From contig NC_052616.1 of NCBI RefSeq assembly GCF_016545825.1, positions 11,408,001-11,472,000 of the forward strand: 64,000 nucleotides of DNA, given 5' to 3'. Below, one piece after another: positions 34,278 to 46,140 of the stretch. Source of the stretch: Eucalyptus grandis (lineage: Eukaryota; Streptophyta; Magnoliopsida; Myrtales; Myrtaceae). The number at the start of each line of letters is the position of its first letter. The first letter of the stretch is position 1. The notes beneath the pieces are model-generated. The model searched no databases. It was not told the origin of the DNA and saw only the letters and a list, made by a program, of their open reading frames with translations. The position numbers and the translations under genes are program-made.

Positions 34278-35973
34278 ATGGCTAGTATGCTAGCACGGGG
34301 CTGATGGAAGGGCAAAGCAATAGTAGACCACCTCTACTTTGATGGAAAGGATTACAACATCCGGAAGAACAAGATGAAAGCTTTCCTACGATCAAAGGAT
34401 CCTCTAGAATGGGACGTTGTAGAAAAATGAATTACTTCTACCACTGCATCAGTCTCTGAAAGAGGGAAAGAAACTGATGAGACCAATGGAATGACTCAGG
34501 AAGAGATAATCAAGAGACAAGCACTCGATGCAAAAGCAATTTACTCCTTATATTGTGCTTTGTCACCAACTGAATATAATAGAATATCTTCTTGTGTTAC
34601 AGCAAAAGAAGTTTGGGACAGATTGCATATCACCTATGAAGGAACAGATCGAGTGAAGGAAACAAGAATCAACATTCTTCTCGGTCAATACGAAGCCTTC
34701 AGAATGAAACCGGGAGAATCTATAACTGACATGTTTAGTCGTTTTACAGATATTGTGAATGGTCTTGAAAATCAAGGTCAACCAATTTCTGATCCCATGA
34801 AGGTAAACAAGCTCTTGCGTGGACTCTCCAAGGATTGGAATCACATAAAGACTTCGATAAGAGAGATGCAAAGAATTATGCCACTATCGTCGACGAGCCG
34901 ATTGGAACTCTTCGGTCTTATGAAGTGGAACGGATCAATGAAGATAAAGATCCAAAAGGTAAGAAATCCATTGCATTAAAATCAAATGATGATTATGATG
35001 ATACAGATTCTCGAAGATGATATGACGATGAGGAGCTTGCTCTCATGATAAGAAGATTCAAAAACTGAATAGAAAAGGAAGAAGGTTCAACTCAAAGAAA
35101 CAAAGCTTTCAAAGACAGCAGACCAAGTCTCGTTGATGATGAGGAACCAAACAAAGATGTAGTCCGCTTTAAATGTAAGAAAAGGGACACATCGGATCCA
35201 ACTGTCCTCTTCTAAAGAAGAAGAAAGGAAAAGCTGAAAAATTTTGAAAAGCTCTCAAAGCCGAAACCTAGAGTGATACGAGTGTGAAGAAAGTGACAAT
35301 GAATATGCCAATCTATGTCCGATGGCACAATCAGACTCAGACTCTGGATCAGACTCAGATAGTGAATTTGAGGCAAGTAATTTTAAAATTCCTGTCAAAG
35401 TTTCTAAATACATTGATGAACTGTGTTTTAGTCTTAAGACTTCTCTCAAAAGAATTTCCGAACTGAAAAAGGAAAACTCAGCTCTAAAACAAAAGGAAAA
35501 TATTTTAGTAGAAAGAGTTAAAAGTCTAGACTTGACTGTTTCCACTCTTAAAGAAAACGAAGATAATCTTTTAAAAGAAAATGCTCTTTTAAAAACAAAT
35601 TTATCAAATATTTCAAAGAAATTTTCAATAGGGCCTGAAAAACTTGAAAAAATTCTTTCAGCTCAAAGACCTTACTTCAATAAGTCCGGTCTAGGTATGA
35701 CAAGTAGAGACAATTCTCTTGATTGATTTTCCTAAAGTAAAAGAAAGAATTAAGAAAAGACTCTCAAGAGAGACTTACAAAAATCATTTCAAGAAAGTTT
35801 TTGTAAAATCGTAGGTAGAAATGCTCTCAGATGTTCAAAATGCAACAGTCTGGATCACTTTGAAAAAGAGTGTCCAAAGGTTTGGAAACATGTTAAGAAA
35901 ATATGGGCTAATACTGCTTATGTTACTAACACCAAAGGACCCAAGAAAGTTTGGGTACCAAAGAAAGCTTGAG
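34278..35973 (+). pseudogene. Copia element 1 gag, disrupted
   Basis: Starts MASMLA. An early TGA at 34302 is absent from copy 2. The frame 34491-34979 holds the UBN2-type gag domain (ALSPTEYNRISSC, AKEVWDRLHITYEG, LLRGLSKDWN). A coiled-coil-like Lys/Glu/Leu-rich stretch (35322-35726) and a CX2CX4HX4C knuckle (CSKCNSLDHFEKEC-type, about 35835-35880) follow. Gag forms the virus-like particle. Confidence 0.8.
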
Positions 35974-35979
35974 ACTTTA

Positions 35980-38900
35980 TTTTAAATGCAGGTCACCGTC
36001 AAGAAAAAGGTAAAGTGGTATCTTGACGGCGGATGCTCAAGACACATGACAGAGACTCAAATTGTTTTATAAAGCTTGCTCAAGTAAATGGTGGAAAAGT
36101 TTCATTTGGAGGAAACAGCAAAGGAAGTATTGTGGGATTTGGAACTGTGAAATATTGGAAATCTCACAATAAGTAATGTTTCATTAGTGGAAGGACTCAA
36201 TTACAATCTTCTCAAAGCATTAGTCAATTGTGTGATACTTGGTTTCAAGATCTTCTTTCAAGAAGGAATATGTTCGGAATCGTAAAGACTCTACTCAGTC
36301 TTTCATGGGTCGAAGACATGGAAACATCTATCTTCTGGATGTGAAACCAAATGAATTGCAATGTTTTATCTCAATTCAAGATGAAGCAAGCTTATGACAC
36401 AAAAAGCTTGGTCATGTCAACATGAAGCAATTAGCCAAAATCTCATCAAAGCAGCTTGTTCGAGGTCTACCTAAATTACCTTATCAAAAGAGTGATCCAT
36501 GCACTCCATGTATTCTGGGAAAGCAGGTAAGAAATTCATTTAAGCCAATAAATCATGTCTCTACTAATCATGTACTACAATTGCTGCATATGGATCTCTT
36601 CGGACCAACCGGAACGCAGAGTATTGGAGGTAAGAAATATTGCCTAGTAATTGTGGATGATTACTCCCATTTTACTTGGGTACATTTCCTTGCAAGTAAG
36701 TCCGAAACCTTCTCGTATTTTGAAAAATTTGCTAAAAAGGTTCAAAATGAAAAAGGATGTGTTATCTCTAGTATAAGAACAGATCATGGAGGTGAATTTG
36801 AAAATCAAGATTTTACAAAATTTTGTGATGAATCTAGCTTTAAGCATGTGTTCTCCTCTCCATATACTCCTCAGCAAAATGGAGTTGTGGAAAGAAAGAA
36901 CGGATCTCTTCAAGAAATGGCTAGAACTCTTTTAATTGAAAGTAAGATTTTTTCACGATTTTGGGCTAAAGCTGTTTCAACAACATGCTATATCATCAAT
37001 AGAGTCTTCTTAAGACCTATTCTAGAGAAAACCCCTTATGAGTTATTCAAAGATAAGAAGACTATTGTTTCATACTTTCATGTATTCGGTTGCAAATGTT
37101 TTATATTGAAAAATGCAAAAGATCGAGTTGGTAAGTTTGAAGAAAGATCGATGAAGGTATCTTCCTTGGATATTCTACATCAAGCAAAGCCTTTGAGTCT
37201 ATAACAAGAAGAGCCGTCGTGGAGGAGTTAATGAATGTCAAATTTCAAGACTCAACGCAAGATGAATCAAGTCAGACTCATCAAGAAGAGTCTGAACCTG
37301 CTCCAGACCTTCCAAAGCTTACAACTCAAGAAGCATCTTAGACTCTGGAAAACCAGCATCAGGTTGTTTGTGAAGATCCAAACAAAGAGAGAGATCATCA
37401 ACAGACAAATCAACAAGTAAGCTGGAAGCATAAGTCCGGTCATCCCAAAGATCTTATAATCGGCGAAATTAATGAAGGAATTCACACAGATCCAAAAGGC
37501 GAGAAGAGTCTAGTCTTTGTGGCTCGTTTCTGAAATTGAACCAAAGAGCATAGAAGAAGCTTTATCCGATGAAAGCTGGATTGAAGCTATGCAAGAAGAG
37601 CTCGAGCAGTTCAACATTAATGATGTCCGGGAATTGACATCCAAACCGAAAGGTAAAACTGTTATTGGAGCTAAATGGGTGTTCGAAACAAGATGAATGA
37701 GAAAGGAAAAGTCGTACGTGAGAACAAAGCAAGACTCGTGGCCAAGGGATATACGCAAGAAGAAGGAATAGACTATGATGAGACTTACGCTCCAATAGCA
37801 AGGTTAGAAGCTATTCGACTACTACTTGCGTTTGCTTGTTATAAGAATTTCAGTTATTCCAAATGGACGTCAAAAGCGCCTTCCTAAATGGATTTATCCA
37901 TGAGGAAGTTTATGTGGAACAACCACCAGGGTTTGAAGACCCAAAGAAGCCGGACTCGTCTTGAGACTAAAAAAGGCTTTGTATTGTTTAAAGCAAGCAC
38001 CTCGAGCTTGGTACGACATATTAAGTAAGTTCTTAATACAAAATGGTTTTGTCAAAGGTAAAGTAGATACGACTTTATTTATCAAAAAGGAAAACAAAAG
38101 TTTCTTACTTGTTCAAATATATGTGGATGACATTATTTTTGGATCCTCTAATGAAAATCTGTGCAAGAAATTTTCTAAGTCTATGCAGGATGAGTTTGAA
38201 ATGAGTATGATGGGAGAGTTAACATTCTTTCTTGGTCTTCAAGTAAAACAATTGAAGGAAGGAACTTTTATTTATCAAGAAAAATATGTTAATGATCTTG
38301 TCAAAAGGTTTGGACTGGAAAAGTGCAAAAAGACCGACATACCAATGTCAAGTTCTTTAAATATAGACAAAGATGAAGAAGGGAAGAAAGTTAATCAAAA
38401 GTGTACAGGAGCATCATTGGTTCACTTCTTTATCTTACCGTTTCTAGACCCGACATTTTGTTGAGTGTTTGCATCTGTGCTAGGTTTCAATCAGATCCTA
38501 GAGAATCCCATCTCGTCTGCTGCGAAACGCATCATTAAATACGTTGCTTCATCATCAAGCATCGGTCTTTGGTATCCTAAAAAGGGAGACTTTAATCTTC
38601 TAGGATATTCAGACGCAGATCTGGCCGGTTGCAGAGTTGATAGAAAAAGCACTTCGGAAACTTGCCAGTTGCTTGGAAGCAGGACAGTGTCTTGGTTTTC
38701 AAGGAAACAAAGCACTATGTCTCTTTCAACAACGAAGCGAGTATGTAGCCCTTGGAAGCCGCTGTTCGCAAATTCTATGGATAAAACAACAACTAAGAGA
38801 CTTTGAAATTGAAGACTCATGCACGGAGATTAATTGCGACAACACCAGCGCTATCAACCTCACCAAAAATCCAATTCTCCATTCAAGAGCAAAGCATATA

Positions 38901-39074
38901 GAGATTCGACATCACTTTATTAGAGACCATGTTCAAAATGGAGATGTTTCAATTCAATTTGTTGACTCAAAGAATCAAGCGGCGGATACATTCACAAAGC
39001 CTTTGGAGAAAAATCAATTTGAATCTATACGTTCCGGACTCAACATTTTGAGGTATGAGGATATCAAAGTCTAA
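35980..39074 (+). pseudogene. Copia element 1 pol: protease, integrase, RT, RNase H, disrupted
   Basis: The protease motif reads LDGGCSRHMT where copy 2 has LDSGCSRHMT. The GAG-pre-integrase and integrase core (36422-37204) shows CTPCILGKQ, MDLFGPT, RTDHGGEFEN and YTPQQNGVVERKN, giving D-D-E. RT (37560-38464) has [22 protein letters not shown] and the catalytic YVDDIIFGS. RNase H (38525-39074) has GYSDADLAG, CDNTSAINL and DTFTKPL. Frames break at several points, for example 37684 where copy 2 has CAG and this copy CG. Domain order integrase before RT is the Copia hallmark. Confidence 0.88.
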
Positions 39075-39506
39075 AGTCTTTCGACTCGGACTTACAAGAC
39101 TTTATCGTAAAATAGTCTTGGTACAACCGTCGACCGTAAGTCTTTCTCTTTTAATCTCATCTTGAAAAGGTACGATCGTCGATTTGTGTTTAAATTGTTG
39201 CTATATTTAATTGACGTAAATATTGCATCGTTTCATTTTCAAAAAGGAAGTTATTTTTTAAATGGCTATTTTTTGCGAAAAAGACAGTTATTTTGAAAAG
39301 GCATTTTTTTTTTTATTTCCTTTGTGACGGTTCGTTTATCCCTCTTTTTAACCGATCGAGCACTATCGATTCCTCTTCACTTTACTCTAAAAAAAAAACC
39401 TAGAAAGCATCGATCCTCCATTCCCGTTTGTCTTCTTTGTTTAATCTTCAAAAGTTGTCATCTTTCTTGGGAAAGTCAAGCAAGGAATCTTCCAAAAGCG
39501 AGAAAG

Positions 39507-41568
39507 ATGTCATCTTCAAGAAAATCTTCAAGAATCGCAAGCGGGGACCATAGCGAATGAGTGAGGGGCCTACGCACTTCGATCTTATCAAGAAGAAGTG
39601 TCTCCAAAACAGCAAGCGAGCCCACAACATTCTCGCAGCGTCATTCTCCTCCATCTAGTCCTCAAGGCGTTGATCATCAACAACATGAAGAAATCATCGA
39701 AGATGCAGACCCTGTAAGAGTTCAAAAGCCCGCTTATATTTACCAGCTATATCGTGCTCTAAAAGGAATTGGTACTCTTTTGAACTATATTGATGATTTT
39801 CTTAAAGACAAAGGACATGGGAACGAATATATCTTTCTACGAAAAATGGAAAGTTTGGGAATTGCTCGTAAAGGGGTGGTTGAGGAAACCCTTGCGAATA
39901 TCCCAAGTGATCCTCGTGACTGGGGACCGAATCCTATAGATGGGAATGATGATGAAAAATTGTACAGTCAATTTCAACCGAAAATGGGAGTTGCGTTTGA
40001 AAATCAAGGAAAAATGGGAGATTTGTTCAGATCGAAGGAGCAAAAGGATCTGTACTCGAAATTGCTGAAGCGTGGGGTAATAAACCCTAGGAGTGTGGAT
40101 TTTGACTTTCTGGATGCTGTGAACGTGAACTTGAGAGAAAAGTTCAGTTATCTTCAACTTGAAAAGTTCTGCTCTAACACTACAGAGGCCTATGCTGAAT
40201 TAACTGCATATTTTTATTCAAATCTTAGCTTTTTGGATGCGAATAGATTCTCTTTCAGCGTTAAAGACCAAGACTATGTTGTGGATATGAATATGCGGAT
40301 GTGTTAGAAGTTGATAGAGGAAGATATCAACCAATCAAAGTTTCCATTGCTCGGGCCACACTTGAACTGGTGAAGTACAGGAGAACAGATGAAAAGATCA
40401 CCTACTTAAGGATGGGTGCATTCAACATCTTGCTTCACAAGATTGTGATTAATTGCCTCCGATCGAAATCAACTTCCAAGACTAATGTTTCAAGTTTAGA
40501 GGCCAAGCTGATGTATGCCATTCTCTTTGGAAAAAGGTTTTCTCTCCCTCACACTGTTATGTTTCACATGTATAGAGCAATGATGAAGGACAGAGGTCAA
40601 CTCCCTTACCCAAGCCTTGTTACGAAGTTATTCAGACATCTGAATATTCAGCCTCCACAAATCTTTTGTGTTCGACCATGCGATCATATGGTGGTAGGAC
40701 TGAAAATGGTGACCAAAATGCGTCTGAAGGAACTGAGCAAGGAGTTGGAGAAATTCAAGGAGAAGACTCTTGCCAAATCTCATCAAATCTCTTCTGCAGC
40801 TAAAAGAAAAGGGAAGGAGCCCATGGTTGCTCCATCCAAGAGAAGAAGAGCTCTCTTAGTTGAGGATGAAGATGATGAGGAAGACATCACCATCTCGCAA
40901 TGGCTTTGAAGAATTTAAGTCGTCCCTGTTCCACGAAAGAATCGGAACAAATGATGAAAGAAGCAGAGGAGAAGGAAAAAGAAGAAAGAGAAGCTAAAAA
41001 AGAAGCAGAGGAGGAAAGACATGAAGAAGAAAGAAGAGAAGAAGGAGAACTTGAGGAACACTCTTCTCCACCCGTAGGCATGGAAACAGGGGGAGATCAG
41101 GAAAAAGGAGTGAAGTCTTCATATCCTGATGCAAGTGAAGGAGTCGATCACTCACCGCAGACCTAGAGGATGTTTATGCATCTCAATTTCCAGAGGAAGG
41201 TCATGAAGTTTCATCGCCAAACCTGCAAGATTATGCCGATCTACCATCGTCTCCGCATTTACTCCATCAAATCGAGCCGAAGCAAGTACTCGACCGATAA
41301 TGGAGCAGATTTTCGCAGAATCATGGATATTCTCTTGGAGATGCGAGGTCAAATTTATGCCTTGGGATGCAAAGTTCAAAGCTTGAAGAATGAAGGTCAA
41401 GCTTCTTCCTGTTCATTGAATGATAAGATGCAAACCCTCTCTGTTCAGAATCAGGCCAATGCCAAGAGTAAGGAGATTGCACAACTGAAGGAAGACTTCA
41501 AAAGGCTGGAAGGCATCATTTAGTCTATGGAAGATTTCCAACTTGTCCGCGTTCCCAAGCAATCTTGA
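39507..41568 (+). pseudogene. Copia element 1 third ORF (downstream of pol), disrupted
   Basis: Starts MSSSRKSSRIAS; a conserved middle contains KPAYIYQLYRALKG, PRSVDFDFLDAVNVN and TYLRMGAFNILLHKI. It ends in a basic patch KRKGKEPMVAPSKRRR and a Glu/Lys-rich coiled-coil-like tail. This is the position of the extra ORF, sometimes called envelope-like, of Sireviruses. I see no signal peptide or membrane segment, so an envelope role is not supported here; the function is unknown. Frame breaks occur near 39590, 40305, 40905 and 41165. Confidence 0.7.
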
Positions 41569-41595
41569 CTACATCTCATCCTTTTTAATGATGAC

Positions 41596-41608
41596 AAAAA
41601 GGGGGAGA
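41596..41608 (+). promoter_or_regulatory. Internal polypurine tract, Copia element 1
   Basis: AAAAAGGGGGAGA about 300 bp before the 3' LTR, directly after the third ORF, in the context TTTTTAATGATGAC. A second tract adjoins the LTR. Repeated tracts are a known Sirevirus feature. Confidence 0.7.
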
Positions 41609-41900
41609 GATGCAAGATTTTGATCAAATTTTCAATCATTAAACTTTTAATCGTGTGTTTTGTTTGACTTTGTTTTGTGTCTGGATGAGAACTGAACTAG
41701 ACTTGGACTTGACTGCTTTTATTAACTAGTATTGATATCTTATGGATGGCTTTATCGTATACAAGACTAACCTATTTTCTGTGGTTGCCGATTCTAGTGT
41801 TATTCATTTAGCCATTTATCTCTATAAGATATGCATATGTGTTTGAGAAATGTTTTGCAGGTCAAAGTTATTTAAATCTGCAGGAAAGTTTTGTCACCAT

Positions 41901-41915
41901 AAAAAAGGGGGAGAT
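41901..41915 (+). promoter_or_regulatory. Polypurine tract adjoining the 3' LTR, Copia element 1
   Basis: AAAAAAGGGGGAGAT immediately before TGTTGG; primer for plus-strand synthesis. Confidence 0.88.
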
Positions 41916-42826
41916 TGTTGGAGAAATCTTTTTGAAGTGTTTTGAAGTTGACAAAACGTTTCTATCGTCTAGTCTCGAAGGCTTGCGGACTACTGTTATT
42001 TAAAGTCTCAAGACCTCCGGACAGCCGACTCAAGATTCAAAGTCTATCCTCATTGACAGTCTCTAATCCGTTGAAGAAAGGTTATCCGTAATCTGGATGT
42101 TTGTTAAGGATTTAACCTTATCAACTGGAGAAGATCTCGTGGCTGGAGAAGACATAACGAAAGTCCTTTGATTGATTGAAGATTGACTCGATAATTGAAG
42201 ATCCGGTGAATGTCTAAATATTATTGGAAGGTTCTACTTATGGAAACCAAGATCCTAATTGTATGGGCGAACAGGATTGATGAGCTATCAACACGTTCCT
42301 TTAATAGCTTGAACAATCTTCCTAATTGATTCCGTCCAACGGGTAGATTGGAGGAATTCCTTTGGTAAGTGCCAACGGGTATGATGGCATAAAGGAGTAT
42401 ATAAGGAAGACGGTCTTAGTTGTTCAAGGTGTGCGCGATAGAAGAATTCCAAAGTCTGAAGCTCCTTTTTGTTTAGACAATTCCTTTGAGCGAATACTTG
42501 TATACAAAAGAGAGTCTATATTTGTGAGAAATCTTGAGGAGGTGTGGTAGAACATCTATACTATGGAATCAAGGCAAAGCTGTCTTTGTAACTTCTCTTT
42601 TGTTCATAGTGGAATCCAACCAATAGGCTGTCGGTGAAGAAGAGTGGACGTAGGCTTGATATAAGCCGAACCACTATAAACTGCGTGTTCAATTTTCTCT
42701 TTCTCGGTCTTACTTTGATTATCGTTTGTCTAAAATCCATCAACTGTCTAGTATTGTGCGATTGTTGAAGAAAAATCTTTTATATACATATTCACCCCCC
42801 TCTAGGTACTCATACTAGCAATATCA
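41916..42826 (+). repeat. 3' LTR of Copia element 1
   Basis: 911 bp. Differences from the 5' LTR are few and fall largely at CAG/CTG sites (for example CAG at 33354 versus CG at 41966). Confidence 0.93.
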
Positions 42827-43813
42827 CACTCAACGAGTAAACAACCTATTCGAGGAAGGTGTAGCTAAAGAGATTTTAGCCATTCCCATTAGCTTGATGC
42901 CCCATCTAGATAAGCTTGTGTGGATAGCAAACAAATCGGGATCCTATAATGTGAAAAGTGGCTACAACAGACTACATAACAAGGCTGGTACTCCCACAAC
43001 AAATACCTCGTCTTCATCTTACCAAATCTCACCTCACGGGCAGATCCACATTCGAAAGCCCTGTTTGTTGCTGCTCTGTGGCAGATTTGGAAAAGTCAAA
43101 ATGCTTCGGTCTTCCAAGGGTGAAAGCCCGACCCATCCATAGCTCAAGAAGAAATGACCATCACAGCAGCACTCTTCAAGAGATGGAACCTGCGGGGGAA
43201 GAAAAGTGAAAGAGAATCACCAGAAGTCCCAAGAACAGAGCTGAAATGGAACCCACCTTCAGCAAACGAGATAAAAATAAATGTCTACTGCTCCTGGTGC
43301 GAATCGTCCAAGGCCGGATCAGTAGCTGGAGTCTGCAGAAATGAAGCCAGCATTCTCCTCCACAGCTTTGCGAAGTCAATCTATGCTTTGTTCGTGTGGG
43401 TCGCTGAAGCCCTAGCTCTGAGATAAGCGGTACTCTGGGTACAGGAAAGAAGACACGCACGAACTGAAACTAAAAGGTGTTGATCTGCAGGTGCGTATCT
43501 CTTCTAATAGCCTATCACTCATGAACAACTTTTCAGGCCTAGAGGAACCTCCTTGGCCGGCCCAGCCCATAGTCGAAGATTGCAAAAACATTTTAGCCCA
43601 AATTAATGGAGTGTCACTTATCTATGAGCCACGAGACACAAACAAGGCCGTGGATTGGGTAGCCAAAGCCCATCGAACCAACTCACTTCCTAGCAATTGG
43701 ATTGATAACCCTCCTTGCTCTCTATGTTTAATTTTATGTTTAGACTTACCAACTAATGGTGCCCCTTTAGTGGGCTAGTAATGAAATGACTATATTTCGA
43801 CCAAAAAAAAAAA
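42827..43813 (+). mobile_element. L1-type LINE, 3' part with RNase H and poly-A
   Basis: Continues the LINE with IPISLMPHLDKLVW and NVKSGYNRL (end of the RT-associated region, 42870-42990). An RNase H domain follows (43154-43778): ELKWNPPSANEIKINVY, VCRNEAS, WVAEALALR, then DTNKAVDWVAKAHRT. The usual first catalytic KINVDG reads KINVYC, so an Asp is lost. The element ends in an A run at 43803-43813. Confidence 0.8.
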
Positions 43814-44289
43814 CATGTTTTTAGTTTATGAAAGGCGACATTTAGTTATGCTGGACAATAATATTTATTTGTTAACACCTAATTTAAGAAAATTAGGGAT
43901 TGACCACAGTCCCTAAACAAATATATTAGTTAGATTGCATATAAATCTCAAGAGTATTATCATTTAGGATTAATAAGCCCACATAAATTGTATTATATTT
44001 TGCATGCGTTGCAAAATGTGTTTCAATAAACACGGATGAGAACATTATAATTCATGTTGGCTTCAAATTAACTCATATTATGTGGCATATCGAGTTTAAA
44101 TTTGACTTGACGCATTCTAATTGCATTCGAGTCATGTTCTCATGCTATATTAGGAATTGTCCAGCTCCTAAAGCCTTGTTTAGAAGTACAAGACAGTGCC
44201 AATTGACATAAATTCATACATCATGCATGGCATTATCTATCTTCTCAATATACATATAGGCCTACACATACCTTCATCGGAGAATTACC
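43814..44289 (+). repeat. Orphan BAHD 3' flank (paralogue of 63397-63883)
   Basis: CATGTTTTTAGTTTATG, GGACAATAATATTTATT, AGTATTATCATTTAGGAT, CTCCTAAAGCCTTGTTTAGA and TACATCATGCATGGCAT follow the flank of copy 4 base for base with scattered changes. Both flanks are followed by a MULE-type element at the same spot. There is no acyltransferase exon upstream; the LINE and Copia insertion took its place, or the gene was lost. Confidence 0.75.
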
Positions 44290-44763
44290 AAAAAAAAAAA
44301 AAAAATTAAGCCTATCACAATTGTACTAATCAATTTTAAACCTTTTGCAATTGTGTCAATTCAATTCACCTGACCAAATTTAGTCGGCTAGTGCTAAGGC
44401 GACTATCTAGAGGTGAAGGCCGATCAACAAACTAAGGCAGCCAGCTAGTGGCGAGTTGGGCTAGGGCGAACTCACCCAGCCATTGGCAAGGCGAGCCCCA
44501 ACCAGATTGGGCAAGGCTGAACTTGCCCATTGATGGCAGGGTTGGGCTCGTCGAGCCATTGGCAAGGTTTGACCTTGCTAGATCTAGTAGGGATTTGCCT
44601 CGCAAGTGGTTGGGCAAGCTCGCCCTTGCCCAGCTTGCCACTAGGTGGCAACCTTAGTCTGACGACCGACCAAAGGAAGGAGGAGGAAAAAAAAGGAAAG
44701 AAAAAAGGGAAAAAGAAAAGAAAATAATAGAAAAATTAATATTAAAAAATACGGAGAAATGTT

Positions 44764-44765
<2 letters not shown>
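44290..44765. mobile_element. MULE-type element, left part
   Basis: It starts in ATTACCAAAAAA; TTTTAAACCTTTTGCAATTG and TTCACCTGACCAAATTTAGT are the family arm. A GC-rich GCGAGTTGGGC block and an A-rich tract follow. It begins at the position matching 63884. No right arm was found. A CT microsatellite (44768-44802) follows. Confidence 0.5.
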
Positions 44766-44810
<45 letters not shown>

Positions 44811-44839
44811 CTACTCTCGCTCTTCCCGTTCGCACCATT

Positions 44840-46140
44840 GAACATCGTATTTGAATGATCTGCATATGCGTCATTTCCAAACTATGCGTGCTTTTCTGGC
44901 GAATCACAAGCTCGAGCAATCTTCTGATTTCGATTGGAGAAATGCCGACAACCTCTGTCTAAAGCTTCGGTCATTCATAAATCTAGTAAAATGCGGAGAT
45001 GCGATTTAGTTCGTGATATCACGGCAATTTGCAGTATTAAAATCTCATGTTGCCAATGTGATTGATGCATTTGGACATGGGGAGTTCATCCATTCTTGTA
45101 CTACCTACGTGAATCAACTCGGATTTAGTGTAGAGGGTCGAGACATCCATTCGAGGAGCATGGAGGCATCTATAACATACATTGCTGATTCGTTATTGCT
45201 TGTTCTGCAGTAGGCTCTGGTACCTCTGTTTCTTAGTATGTCATGGTGCTGGCGAAGTGAAAAAGCTAAGCTTCCGTACTTCATCAGACAGGCACGCCTA
45301 ATATCATCTAGATTCACATTTAGAGAGGTCCCCATTCGTATCACCGCCATGGATATTGTTGTGTTGGCAGAAACTCAAGATCGAGAATCAAACCTTTATG
45401 TGAAAGACTCAAATGCCCTGTGTTCTCTCATGTGCCTTGATAATATTGCGAAATCTGCTTCCCGTTACCTTCAGAAATGATTTCAATCTGCTTCCCGTTA
45501 CCTTCAGAAATGATTTCTTCCGCTGACTCATGTTAGGATAGATTCTTGTTTGGATTTGCTTGAAAACATTGTGGAGCTACATTTAAACGTCAGCACGTTT
45601 TGAAAAGCTTAAAGGCTAAATCGTCTGAGATGCTGAACTTGGAAAGAAAAAAAAGAGCAAAGGGTGCTCAAATAGAATCTTCACTCTCAAATTCTGTTCC
45701 GGGTGTGTGGCTAGGCAAGTATTTTGGGTCCTAGACTTCTAGTTTGTAGAATTTTGATAGCTGATACACGGGAGTTGCCAAGTAACACGATCAGATTAGC
45801 CAACAATGGGCAGGATTTGTGTATGGTTCTATGAAGAAGGTTTTACAGTCATTGCCGGTTCCTTTAACATAAAATTGAGCCCTGCCAATTAAGTGCTGCA
45901 TTCTCGAGAGAGTAGGCCTTTGGCCTGTGCAGGTTTTCTCAGCAAAAAATGCTTCTTATTTCTTTCTTCTTTTGTCTAAGCAGCATATGCGAAACATCAC
46001 ATTTGTGCAGGGATGTCCTTTAACTACAATGATTAATTATGTTAATAACCTTCCTGACTTTAAAGCTATGTGCTCGGGCAGGTCTCTTCTATTTCTTCTT
46101 CCGTGCAGAAGATGAAGTAGACCGGTGAGAACAGGTATGC
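44840..46140 (+). pseudogene. Unrecognised exon-like plant gene fragment
   Basis: The stretch reads as gene-like protein with stops: MRHFQTMRAFLANHKLEQSS (44855-), a stop at 45007, then ISRQFAVLKSHVANVIDAFG and DSLLLVLQ to a stop at 45211, and in another frame IRQARLISSRFTFREVPIRI to YLQK at 45480. Further on, pyrimidine-rich AG acceptors precede short open stretches (for example CPLTTMINYVNNLPDF at 46014-46061), as in spliced plant genes. A 34-bp unit (GCTTCCCGTTACCTTCAGAA and neighbours) is repeated in tandem at 45452-45520. I do not recognise the family. It could be a decayed gene or a fragment captured by the neighbouring MULE-type element. Confidence 0.35.

Larger units (their letters stand above)
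33304..42826 (+). mobile_element. Sirevirus-type Ty1/Copia element 1, inserted in the LINE
   Basis: 9523 bp with LTRs 33304-34215 and 41916-42826, both TGTTGG..AATATCA. The 5-bp flanks are CACTT and CACTC (one mismatch). Removing the element and one duplicate restores the LINE reading frame. The order gag, protease, integrase, RT, RNase H, then an extra ORF downstream of pol, the large size and the repeated AAAAAGGGGGAGA tracts all fit the Sirevirus genus. Many apparent frameshifts lie at CAG/CTG sites and may be sequence errors. Confidence 0.93.
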
